In this document: piece after piece, positions 9,100 through 17,810 of the stretch
How the letters are laid out: each line of letters opens with the position of its first letter
Numbering within the stretch: the first letter of the stretch is position 1
Assembly (NCBI GenBank): GCA_963720785.1
Contig: CAVRGQ010000005.1
Span: 372,001-436,000, forward strand
Source: CAVRGQ01 sp963720785
GTDB taxonomy: Bacteria > Actinomycetota > Acidimicrobiia > IMCC26256 > DASPTH01
Direction of reading: 5' to 3'
DNA: 64,000 nt
The notes under the pieces: generated by a model
The model's input: the letters and a program-made list of their open reading frames with translations, nothing else
What the model was told of the DNA's origin: nothing
The model's database searches: none
Made by a program: the position numbers and the translations under genes

Positions 9100-10642
9100 C
9101 GGTTCGCGGGCTCCATGTCGTCGATGACCGCGTCCAGGTTCGCGGCGAAACGGTCGAAGGCGTACTCGGCGGATGCGCGCAGCGCCAGTTCCGACAACGC
9201 CACGAGCCGCTCCGGCGCACCGACCAGTGCCACCGTACGCGACGCGAGCTCGTCGAGCGTGGAGTACACGAAGCCGCAGTCGGTGGCCTGCACGATGTCG
9301 GCTGGTCCACCCTTCGAGTAGACGACGGGTACGGCGCCGGCCGACATCGCCTCGACCACGCCGATGCCGAAGTGTTCGAAGCGGTCGGGGTGAACGAGTT
9401 CGTCCTGGCCGAACCCGGCGGCGTGCCAGAACACGGAGGCGCCTTCGTAGAGGCGGTCGAGATCCTGCCCCCGGGCGTTCACGTGGAAGCGCACGGGGAG
9501 CCCGACCGCGGCGCGGCGCACCTGCTCCACGTAGCCGCGGTGCTCGTTGGCGCAGCCGCCCACCAGGTGCAGCTCCCAACCGTCGAGGCCCTGCTCGCAC
9601 GCGGTGCGGAACGCCTCAACCAGCCGGAGCTGGTTCTTGGAGTGACCACCGCTCTCGGGGAAGAAGCGACCGACTGAGAGGATGATGGGCCGCTTCGTGC
9701 CGGGGCGGCGCAGTTGCACCGGCGGCGCGAGCACCGTGGAGTCGCGGCCCCAGTACTCACGCACCCAGCGCGCGGTGTAGGGCGAGTTCGAGGCGATCAC
9801 GTCGTAGGAGTCGAGGAACTCGAAGTGCTGGCCGCGCGGGCCGAAGCCCGTGAGCGGCCGGACGTCGGCCACCCGGTGCGTGGGCAGACGCCGGCCGAGG
9901 AAGGCGTGCGACACCACCACGCCGAGCCGACGATCGTCGTCGCCGCCGAGGTCGAGTCGCGGGACGAAGGAGTCGGACGTGATGTGCACGCGCAACGGCC
10001 AGTCGACGCCCGCGCCGGTGACCGATTCCCGGATCTGCACGCCCTTCTTGCCCGCGACGACGCCGTCGAACACCACACGTCCGTCGATCTCGACGCGCGC
10101 GTGCGGCGGCCGGCCCGGAGGCCACACGCGCGGGACGACAGGGTGAGACCGAAGGGCAGGGTCACCCCGCGCGGCAGCACGAGGTCGAGGACTGCGTCCC
10201 CCTTGGTCCACGCGCCGTATCCGGGGAACTCGGGGATCCAGAAGCCGTGGTGGTACTCGATCGCCGAGTGCAGCGGGTTGAGGTCGAGGAGGCGCCACTT
10301 CTCGACCTCCAGCCGTGAGGCTCGCCCCGACGGCACCGGGAAGTGCACGTAGTAGAGGCTGCGCTCGGCGCGGCTCGCGTAGTTGTTGGCGAACGACGTG
10401 TTCACGAGCAGCTCGTAGCGGGCGGTCACGCTCAGGAACTCGCGGGTACCGGGCTCCAGCTCCACCTGCGGGAACGCCGTGAGGTCGAAGCCCAGCCGTT
10501 CCGACGCCACGACCGCGTCGAACGACTCGTTCACGAGGAGCTCGACGTCGTGGTTCCGCGCCAGCGCCGCCGCCACACCACCTGCGAGCTGTTCCCCACC
10601 ACCGAGCGTGGACCAGTGCTGGTTGAAGACCGCGGTCCTCAC
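9096..10642 (-). CDS. Glycosyltransferase family 4, frameshifted
   Basis: A GT-B glycosyltransferase of about 515 residues once the frame is restored. The N-terminal half has FNQHWSTLGGGEQLAGGVAAAL and the YYVHFPVPSG segment. The C-terminal half shows the GT4 donor site: ILSVGRFFPESGGHSKNQLR, ELHLVGG, and EHFGIGVVEAMSAGAVPVV with the E-x7-E pair. The frame breaks close to 10138-10142; adding one G (CTGTCGTC to CTGGTCGTC) joins LPFGLTL to VVPRVWPPG. It overlaps its neighbours by four bases on both sides. Probably acts on the same glycan as the adjacent GT2. Confidence 0.82.
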
Positions 10643-12006
10643 TGCGGGACCGCCCAGCGTTCGACCAGCTCGGCCCGGCGCTTCGCCGACGCCCGCTGCT
10701 TCGCGCGGCTCGACACCACCGACGGCGAGAGCTTCACGAATGCGAGGAAGGCGCGGGCGCGCATCTTCACCAGCGCCGTGCTCGGCCGGCTGCGGTGACG
10801 GAGTCGGCGCACGACCTCACGGTCGAAGATCACCGCGGTGTCGCGCAGGAACACGCAGGCGGCTTCACGAACCATCGACCACGGCGCGTTGCGCGCGAGC
10901 GTGAGGAAGCGGTTGCGCTCCACGTAGTGCACGAAGAGCGCGGAACCCTCCTTGCTGCTCGCCGCGTGCTCGTGGCGCACGACGGACTCGGGCACGTAGA
11001 GGTAGCGCCACCCCGCGAGTTGACCGCGCCACGACAGATCGGTGTCCTCGTAGTACATGAAGTACCGCTCGTCGAAGATGCCGACCTCACGCAGGTATCG
11101 AGCGGAGAGGAGCACCGAGCCGCCGCACCACGCGAACACCTCTTCGGGGTCCGCGTACTGGCCGCGGTCGGGTTCCAGGAACCCGCGGTCGCCGCCGTAG
11201 CCGCCGAGTACGAGCCGCGACCCCACGTTGTTGACCACATCGTACAACTCGCCGCCGAGCGGCAGCTCGTGCCACGTGGGCTCGGCGCCCACCTGCACGG
11301 TGACCGGCCCCGCGCCGGCGTCGAGCGTGACGATCTTGGCGCGCTCACCCGCGAGCTCCACCTCGAGCTGTTCGGGGACGGGATCTCCCGGCATCACCGG
11401 GATGCGCACGACCGCGTGGCCGCTCGTCCAGCAGAGCTGCTCCTCGCCCGTGCCCCGCGTGGACACGACGTGGCAGCCGTCGGCGAATTGCGTGTGCTTC
11501 CACACCTCCTCGCCGTCGGCGGCGAGGCCGGTGATCCGCACGCCGAGGTCGCGGGCGTCGTTGCCGGGGCGGAACGTGTCGGTGGTGATCGTGAGCGTGA
11601 GGAACCGCGGCGCGAACACGATCTTGGAGCAGGCCGCACCGAGCGTGGGGTCGGCCTCGAGCGTGTCGACCAGCGGGCGCAACCAGTTGCGCTCGGGCAG
11701 CGTGTCGTTGTTGAGCAGCGCCACGTAGTCGACGTCGCGCAGTTGCTGCATCCCGAGGTTGCAGCCGCCGGCGAAGCCCACGTTGTGCGTGTGCTCCACC
11801 AGGTGCACCCAGGGCATCTCCTCGCGGATCACCGGTGCGATCCCGTCGATCGACGCGTTGTCGACGAGCACGACTTCCAGCGCGTCCTCCGGCCAGTCGA
11901 TCTCGCGGAGCGTGCGCAGGCAGCGCAGCGTCATCTCGCCGCCGTCGTAGTTGAGGACGACGACGCGGACGCGGGGGGTGCGCGGCGCGGTGTTGCGGGA
12001 GGTCAT
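10639..12006 (-). CDS. Glycosyltransferase family 2 with internal insert domain
   Basis: A 455-residue GT-A enzyme related to rhamnosyltransferases. The nucleotide-binding half is at 12-133 (VVVLNYDGGEMTLRCL, VDNASIDG, NNDT at 99-102). The second half resumes near 275 with DRGQYADPEEVFAWCGGSVLL and the YYEDTDLSWR motif (318-327). Between them, residues 134-265 are an inserted strand-rich stretch (ITTDTFRPGNDARDLGVRIT to VTVQVGAEPTWHELPL) absent from ordinary 300-residue family members. It starts with ATG four bases inside the Wzt stop. It probably extends the exported glycan chain; donor unknown. Confidence 0.85.
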   Translation of the reverse strand: MTSRNTAPRTPRVRVVVLNYDGGEMTLRCLRTLREIDWPEDALEVVLVDNASIDGIAPVIREEMPWVHLVEHTHNVGFAGGCNLGMQQLRDVDYVALLNNDTLPERNWLRPLVDTLEADPTLGAACSKIVFAPRFLTLTITTDTFRPGNDARDLGVRITGLAADGEEVWKHTQFADGCHVVSTRGTGEEQLCWTSGHAVVRIPVMPGDPVPEQLEVELAGERAKIVTLDAGAGPVTVQVGAEPTWHELPLGGELYDVVNNVGSRLVLGGYGGDRGFLEPDRGQYADPEEVFAWCGGSVLLSARYLREVGIFDERYFMYYEDTDLSWRGQLAGWRYLYVPESVVRHEHAASSKEGSALFVHYVERNRFLTLARNAPWSMVREAACVFLRDTAVIFDREVVRRLRHRSRPSTALVKMRARAFLAFVKLSPSVVSSRAKQRASAKRRAELVERWAVPQ

Positions 12007-13214
12007 GTGGGGGCGGGCCGTGATTCCGTGTGCCCCCCGAGGCGGATCGACACCGACAGGTCGACGTCGGCGGTGCTGCGCTCCGGGTCGCGGACCTCGA
12101 AGCGGTAGCGCTGCTCGTGCCAGTCGTAGATGTACTCACCGTCGCTCGACGTGACCGCGAGCGTGACCGAGTACTCGCCGTCGACGTGCGGCGCCTTGTC
12201 GAACGCGAACACGATGGTTCCCGGACCGTCGAGGTGCCCGACCGGCGTGTCCTCGGTGAGCGTGCTGGATCCATGGAGCAGCTTGCCGTCGGCGTCGAAC
12301 AACATCATCGTGAACACCGGATCGTCGACCGGGGCCTCGACCTCGTAGTGCGCGTGCAGCTCCAACGGCTCGTCGGGGTGCACGAAGGTGCGCTCGGGCA
12401 GGCCCGCGTGCACGAACTCGCACTCGACGATCTTGACGCGGTCGTCGACGGGCGGCGGCTCGCCGGGCTTCGCCTTCGCGGGCGTGACGCGCAGGTGCTC
12501 CCGGAAGACCTTGACCGCCTCCTCGGGATCGCCGAGCGCGACCATCTCGCCGCGGTCGAGCACCACCGCCGACTGGCAGATCCGTCGCACGAGGTCGGGC
12601 GCGTGGGTGACCACGACGATGGTGCGGCCGTCTTCCTGGAACTGCTTGACGCGATCGAGACACTTGCGTTGGAACGCCTCGTCGCCGACGGCGAGCACCT
12701 CGTCGACCAGCAGGATGTCGGGCTCGACGTTCACCGCGATCGCGAAGCCGAGCCGCACGTACATGCCCGACGAGTAGAACCGCACCTGCGTGTCGATGAA
12801 CTGCTCGATCTCGGAGAAGGCCACGATCTCGTCGAAGCGGCGGGCGAGCTCCTTCTGCGACATCCCGAGGATCAGGCCGTTGAGGAACACGTTCTCGCGG
12901 CCGGTGAGCTCGGGCTGGAAGCCGGCGCCGAGCTCGAGGAGCGCGGCGAGGCGTCCGCGGGTGGTGATCTCGCCCGAGTTCGGGCGCAGGATGCCCGCGA
13001 TGCACTTGAGCAGGGTGGACTTGCCCGAGCCGTTGTGGCCGAGCAGCCCCACGGTGGTGCCCGCTTCGACCTCGAAGTCGACGTCGCGCAGGGCCCAGAA
13101 CTCCTCGGTGGTCTCGCGGCCGAAGTGGATCACCCGCTCCTTGAGGGAGGGATAGCGGCCGTGGCCGAGGGTGAAGTTCTTCGAGACGTTGCGGACGGTG
13201 ATCGCCGGGGCCAC
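12003..13214 (-). CDS. wzt: Polysaccharide ABC exporter ATP-binding protein (Wzt/TagH type)
   Basis: A 403-residue ATPase that powers polysaccharide export with the permease at 13217. The nucleotide-binding domain has Walker A GLLGHNGSGKST, the Wzt-typical RGRLAALLELGAGFQPELTGRENV, signature YSSGMYVRLGFA and Walker B ILLVDEVLAVGDEAF. Residues from about 265 form an extra C-terminal strand-rich domain (VKIVECEFVHAGLPERTFVHPDEPLELHAHYEVE), like the Wzt C-terminal domain that recognises the glycan chain end. The GTG at 13214 is two bases past the permease stop. The adjacent methyltransferases fit a chain-terminator recognition model. Confidence 0.9.
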   Translation of the reverse strand: MAPAITVRNVSKNFTLGHGRYPSLKERVIHFGRETTEEFWALRDVDFEVEAGTTVGLLGHNGSGKSTLLKCIAGILRPNSGEITTRGRLAALLELGAGFQPELTGRENVFLNGLILGMSQKELARRFDEIVAFSEIEQFIDTQVRFYSSGMYVRLGFAIAVNVEPDILLVDEVLAVGDEAFQRKCLDRVKQFQEDGRTIVVVTHAPDLVRRICQSAVVLDRGEMVALGDPEEAVKVFREHLRVTPAKAKPGEPPPVDDRVKIVECEFVHAGLPERTFVHPDEPLELHAHYEVEAPVDDPVFTMMLFDADGKLLHGSSTLTEDTPVGHLDGPGTIVFAFDKAPHVDGEYSVTLAVTSSDGEYIYDWHEQRYRFEVRDPERSTADVDLSVSIRLGGHTESRPAPT

Positions 13215-13216
13215 GG

Positions 13217-14125
13217 TCAGAGCTCCTCGGCGAAGTCGCCCTCGGCGCGGCCGAAGTAGGCGAGGGCGAAGAGGAACAGCACCGCCGACACCGAGATCAC
13301 GATGAGCAGGTGCCAGAGGTACCACCATTGGTTCGCCGTCGGCGGCAGGAGCACGGTGGTGGTCGTGGTGCCGTTCGTGGTGGTCGTGACCGTGGTCTGC
13401 GCGTAGATCGCGCGCTGGAACGTGAGCACGACGTCGACGACCGGATTGAGCATGTAGAGCCACGTCCACTCGCCGAGCTTCTGGTGGACGATGCCCCAGG
13501 CGTAGACGATCGGCGTGATCCAGAACCACGCGAGCAATGCCAGCTCCACGAAGTGCATCGTGTCGCGCAGGCGCACGTTCACCGCGGCGAGGAACATCGA
13601 GACCGCGGCGAGGAACATCAGCAGCGCGAGGAGGGCCACGGGGAGCAACGGCAGGTAGGAGAACGCGACGTCGTACTGGAAGATCACCAGCGCGGCGACG
13701 AGCACGATCGCCTGCAGGAAGAAGTGCAGGAGCGCGCCTCCCACCGCGGCCAGCGGCAGGATCTCGCGAGGGAACGACACCTTGCGCACCAGGCCCGCGT
13801 TGCCGACCACCGATCCCGTCGCGGTGGCGAGCCCGGTCTGGAAGAGGTTCCAGACGAGGAGACCCGACAGGAGGAAGATCGGGAAGTTCGGGATGCCGCT
13901 GCCCAGGATGAGCTGGAACACGACGTAGAACACGACCAGGTACAGGGCCGGGTTCAGCATCGACCACAGGAACCCGAGTGCCGAGTTCTTGTACTTGACC
14001 TTGAGCTGCGTGCGCGTGAGGGCGATCAGCAGCTCCCGGTAGCGCCAGATCTCCGCGATCCGGGTCCGGAGCCCGACCCGGGACGTGCTGACTCGGATGG
14101 GATGCTCGGACGCCGTCGAAGTCAT
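13217..14125 (-). CDS. wzm: Polysaccharide ABC exporter permease (Wzm/TagG type)
   Basis: A 302-residue ABC-2 membrane permease. After a cytoplasmic start (YRELLIALTRTQLKVKYKNSALGFLW, the ABC-2 transporter signature) there are about six membrane segments, including LYLVVFYVVFQLILGSGI and LLPVALLALLMFLAAVSMFLA. An unusually Thr-rich external loop (QTTVTTTTNGTTTTTVLLPP) lies before the last helix. The ATG at 14125 is taken over an in-frame start at 14167 because family members start close to this point. It is the first gene of the 7283-14125 export and glycan operon. Confidence 0.88.
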   Translation of the reverse strand: MTSTASEHPIRVSTSRVGLRTRIAEIWRYRELLIALTRTQLKVKYKNSALGFLWSMLNPALYLVVFYVVFQLILGSGIPNFPIFLLSGLLVWNLFQTGLATATGSVVGNAGLVRKVSFPREILPLAAVGGALLHFFLQAIVLVAALVIFQYDVAFSYLPLLPVALLALLMFLAAVSMFLAAVNVRLRDTMHFVELALLAWFWITPIVYAWGIVHQKLGEWTWLYMLNPVVDVVLTFQRAIYAQTTVTTTTNGTTTTTVLLPPTANQWWYLWHLLIVISVSAVLFLFALAYFGRAEGDFAEEL

Positions 14126-14225
14126 AGGGGATCTGCCGTGCGACGGTACCAGGCGGGAGGCCGGCAACCGGGTCCGGGTGCCCCGGGAATTGGGCGCTAC
14201 GACCCGCGCGAGGCCCCGACTCGCG
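14126..14225. other. Intergenic stretch between exporter and membrane-protein gene
   Basis: One hundred bases with no recognisable gene. Upstream of the exporter operon I see no clear Shine-Dalgarno sequence or well-formed -10 box. The stretch is G+C-rich like its surroundings. Confidence 0.4.
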
Positions 14226-15002
14226 CTAGGACAAGGTCGCCCGGGGCAGCAGGTCCATGCCGAAGCCGGTGAGGATGGCCAGGTACATGAGCCCGGTCGC
14301 CGCCATCACCGCCGAGTACGACTTCTCCTTGAGCGCGTACCAGGTGGCGATCACCAGGCCGATCGTGGTGACCGACGCGACCACCCACATCCAGCCGATG
14401 AGGCCGTCGTAGCCGTCGGCGATGGTGCCGTTGATCACCGAGACCATCCCGACGGGGATCAGCCACACGATCACCTCGATCGGCCACAGCACCCCCACGA
14501 CCTTCACCAGCTCGCGGATCGGGTCGCGCCCGAGGCCTGGCTGCACGAGGTACCAGTGGCCGAGCAGCATCGCGTCGGAGACCGAGCCGAGGAACAGCGC
14601 GCCCACGAGGAGCCGGGCGAGCGACAACGCGTAGTCGCCGCCCACGAACGACGCCGCACCGAACAGGCCGAGCAGGCCGAAGACCGGGGCGATCAGGTCG
14701 AGGCGCGGGTCGAAGGCCTCGATGCCCCCGTCTTCGGGGGAGGCGGTCCGTCGCACGTACGACACCGCGAGCGCGACGACCGCGCCGAGCACCATCAGCG
14801 CGGTGCCGACGTTGCGGATCACCGCGCCGGTGCCGCCGTCGCCGAAGCCGGCCACGAGCGACAGCGCGGCGAGCGCGCCGTAGGTGATGCGGAGCAACCA
14901 TCCGTAGCCGATGCCCACCTCGCGACGCCGGGTGGTCACCCAACAGAACGCGAGGCCACCGGCCGCCCACTGGGCGAGGAGCGTGGCGAGGTCGAACTGC
15001 AC
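14226..15002 (-). CDS. Multi-pass membrane protein of unknown function
   Basis: A 258-residue hydrophobic protein with about seven membrane segments (for example ITYGALAALSLVAGF, VGTALMVLGAVVALAVSYV, VIVWLIPVGMVSVINGTI, VASVTTIGLVIATWYAL). A charged loop RRTASPEDGGIEAFDPRLDL separates the first three helices from the rest. No catalytic motif is recognisable. It begins two bases after the M24 peptidase stop and so is probably the last gene of the lpd-E2-lipBA-pepP-like operon. Similar unnamed proteins are common in actinobacteria. Confidence 0.6.
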   Translation of the reverse strand: MQFDLATLLAQWAAGGLAFCWVTTRRREVGIGYGWLLRITYGALAALSLVAGFGDGGTGAVIRNVGTALMVLGAVVALAVSYVRRTASPEDGGIEAFDPRLDLIAPVFGLLGLFGAASFVGGDYALSLARLLVGALFLGSVSDAMLLGHWYLVQPGLGRDPIRELVKVVGVLWPIEVIVWLIPVGMVSVINGTIADGYDGLIGWMWVVASVTTIGLVIATWYALKEKSYSAVMAATGLMYLAILTGFGMDLLPRATLS

Positions 15003-15003
15003 G

Positions 15004-16113
15004 TCAGCTCACGATCGCGAGGTCACGCGGCGCCCGGGTGAGTCGCTCCGGGCCGTCCGGCGTGCACACCACGATGTCCTCGAGCCGCATGCCGAAGCGG
15101 CCCGGCAGGTAGATGCCCGGCTCCACGCTGTACGCGTGCCCGGGGACGAGCGGCAGCCGGTTGCCCGCGACCATGTAGGGGTCCTCGTGCTCCTCGGTGC
15201 CGATGCCGTGCCCCGTGCGGTGCACGAAGAAGTCGCCGTAGCCGGCCTCCGCGATCACGGCGCGGGTAACGGCGTCGACCGTCTCGCACGGCACTCCGGG
15301 GGCGCCGGCCTGCACGCCTGCCTCCTGCGCGGCCGCGAGCACGTCGTAGACCGCCTGCACCTCGGCCGCCGCCGCGGAGCCCCGCTCGCCCACCACGAAC
15401 ATGCGCGTGATGTCGGAGCAGTAGCCGTCCATGGTGCCGCCGAAGTCGCAGAGCACGACGTCGCCGGGCTCGATGACGCGGTCGGTGGGTTCGTGATGGG
15501 GGCTCGCCCCGTTGGGTCCGGCTGCCACGATGGCAAAGTTCGCACGTTCGTGGCCCGCAGCCAGCATCCGCTCGACGAGTTCCCGGCTCAGCTCCTGCTC
15601 GGTGCGGCCGGAGAAGCGCTCGTCGCGCAGCCCCAGTGCGATGGCGTCGACCGCGGCGGCGGCGCGGCGGAGCGCCTCGATCTCGGCGGCGTCCTTCACC
15701 ATCCGCAGCGGCCCGGTGACGTCGACCCCGCGGCGCAGGGCCAGGCCGGGCCGGGCGTCGAGCAGTTCCACGACGAAGCGCGCCCAGGTGTGGTCACCGA
15801 TCGCGGCATGGTTCGCACCGCCGAGCAGATCGGCCACCACCGCGATGGGATCGTCGGTCTCGTCCCACGCGTGCAGGGCGAACGACGGGCGTTCGACGAC
15901 GCGTGGCGCTTCCAGACGCGGGATCACCAACGTGGCGTCGCCGTCGGCCGGCACGACCAACATGGTGAGCCGCTCGAGCGGCATGGCCTCGTAGCCGGTG
16001 AGCCACGGGAGGTCGGCGCCGGTCGAGAGCAGCAGCGCGTCCACACCGGTCTCGACCAGGCGGGCGCGCACCCGGGCGAAGCGGTCGGCGACGACGGCGT
16101 CGGCGAGCTTCAC
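15004..16113 (-). CDS. M24 family aminopeptidase (Xaa-Pro peptidase-like)
   Basis: A 369-residue pita-bread metallopeptidase. The N-terminal creatinase-type domain (RVRARLVETGVDALLLSTGADLPWLTGY) is followed by the M24 domain with metal ligands in VVLCDFGGTMDGYCSDITR (two Asp), HRTGHGIGTEEHEDP (His), YSVEPGIYLPG (Glu) and MRLEDIVV (Glu). It probably removes N-terminal residues before proline in cytoplasmic peptides. The GTG start overlaps the lipBA stop (GTGA), placing it in the lipoate operon, although no functional link to lipoylation is evident. Confidence 0.87.
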   Translation of the reverse strand: MKLADAVVADRFARVRARLVETGVDALLLSTGADLPWLTGYEAMPLERLTMLVVPADGDATLVIPRLEAPRVVERPSFALHAWDETDDPIAVVADLLGGANHAAIGDHTWARFVVELLDARPGLALRRGVDVTGPLRMVKDAAEIEALRRAAAAVDAIALGLRDERFSGRTEQELSRELVERMLAAGHERANFAIVAAGPNGASPHHEPTDRVIEPGDVVLCDFGGTMDGYCSDITRMFVVGERGSAAAAEVQAVYDVLAAAQEAGVQAGAPGVPCETVDAVTRAVIAEAGYGDFFVHRTGHGIGTEEHEDPYMVAGNRLPLVPGHAYSVEPGIYLPGRFGMRLEDIVVCTPDGPERLTRAPRDLAIVS

Positions 16114-17805
16114 GCCCGCACCGACAGCGCGACCGGGACCGCGACGGGTACGCCCTCCTCGGTCGAACCCTCGGTGGCCTTCCGGGCGTGGTAGCTGGAG
16201 CGCACGAGCGGGCCCGACTCCACGTGACCGAACCCGAGCGACTCGGCGTACGCGCCCAGTGCGGCGAACTCCTCCGGCGTCCACCAGCGCGCCACCGGGA
16301 GGTGGTGCGCCGACGGTCGCAGGTACTGACCGAGGGTGAGCACGTCGACGCCGACGTTGCGCAGGTCGGCGATGGCGCCGCGCAGCTCGGCCTCGGTCTC
16401 GCCCATGCCGAGGATGATGCCCGACTTCGTGAGCAGGCCCTGGTCCTTCGCGCGACCGAGCAGTCCGAGCGACCGCGCGTACGCCGCCGACGGGCGCGCG
16501 GCGCGGTGCAGGCGCGCCACCGTCTCGAGGTTGTGGTTGAGCACGTCGGGGCGCGCGGCGAAGAGCACGTCGAGTGCGGCGGGGTCGCCCTTGCAGTCGG
16601 GGATCAGCACCTCGACCCGGGTGTGCGGCGTGCGCGCCCGCACTGCGGCGATGGTGGCCGCGAACGCGGCGGCGCCGCCGTCGGGCAGGTCATCACGCGC
16701 GACGCTCGTGATCACCGCGTGCTCCAAGCCGAGCCGCGCCACCGCCTCGGCGACGCGCGCGGGCTCGTCGACGTCGAGGGGCAGCGGCTTGCGGGTGTCG
16801 ACGAGGCAGAAGCCGCACGCGCGGGTGCACCGCTCGCCGAGGATCATGAACGTGGCCGTGCGGTCGGCCCAGCACTCGTAGATGTTGGGGCACCCGGCCT
16901 CCTCGCACACGGTCACGAGGTCCAGCTCCTGGACCAGCTTGCGGGTCTCGCGGAAGTCGTCGCCGAACGACGCCTTCACGCGCATCCACTCGGGGCGACG
17001 GGTGCCCGGCACCTCGGCCCGTTCCTCGACGCCCGCCGCGGCCAGGCGGCCGAGCAGCCGCACCGACGCGCCCGCGGCCGGGTCGGTGTCGCCCACGTCG
17101 AGGCCGAGCGCGGCGCGCGTGAAGGCGCTGAGGTCCTCGGGACGCTCGCGCCACACGACGTCCTGGCGCTCGACGCCGGCGACTCCGAAGCGCGCCGCGA
17201 ACGCGGCGATCACCGCCTCGACGACCGTGCGCATCTCGGGTGCCGCGCCCAGTTGCGCGGCGAGCGAGGTGACGCCGCGGTCGGTGATGCCGCACGGGAC
17301 GATCGCGTCGAACATCGCAAGGTCGGGATCGACGTTGAGCGCGAACCCGTGCCGGGTGCGACCACGCGCGACCTTCACGCCGATGGCCGCGATCTTCTCG
17401 TCGCCCACCCAGACGCCGGTGTACTTCAAGTCGCGCCCGCGCGGTCACGCCGAGCGTGGCGAGCGCGTCGACCAGCACGTCCTCCAGCGCGCGCACGTAG
17501 GCCACGACGTCGCGCAGGCCGTCGCGCCACTCGGGGAGCGTGACGATCGGGTAGCCCACGAGCTGGCCGGGGCCGTGGTAGGTGACGTCGCCGCCGCGGT
17601 CGGTGCGCACCAGCGTGGCGCCGATGCTCCCGGGGTCGACGAGCACGTGCGCGGGGTCGGCGCCGGTGCCGAGGGTGAACACGTGCGGGTGCTCGAGCAG
17701 GAGCAGGTAGTCGTCGGCGGCCCGCGCGTGCAGCGCGCGCTGCAGTTGCTCGCCCTCGTGGTACGGGACCTTCCCGAGCCACCGCGCCCGCAACGTGGGT
17801 GACAT
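16110..17805 (-). CDS. lipBA: Fused octanoyltransferase-lipoyl synthase (LipB-LipA), frameshifted
   Basis: The N-terminal part is LipB, which moves octanoate from ACP to lipoyl domains: LLLEHPHVFTLGTGAD, GGDVTYHGPGQLVGYPI, then KIAAIGVKVARG and VPCGITDRGVTSL with its catalytic Cys. The same frame then runs, with no stop, into LipA, the radical-SAM sulfur inserter: auxiliary cluster CEEAGCPNIYEC and SAM cluster CTRACGFC. The frame breaks inside LipB at about 17432-17436, and restoring one CG gives 565 residues. An internal GTG at 17063 could start a separate LipA. It lies six bases after the E2 stop, next to two of its users. Confidence 0.82.
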
Positions 17806-17810
17806 GCCGG

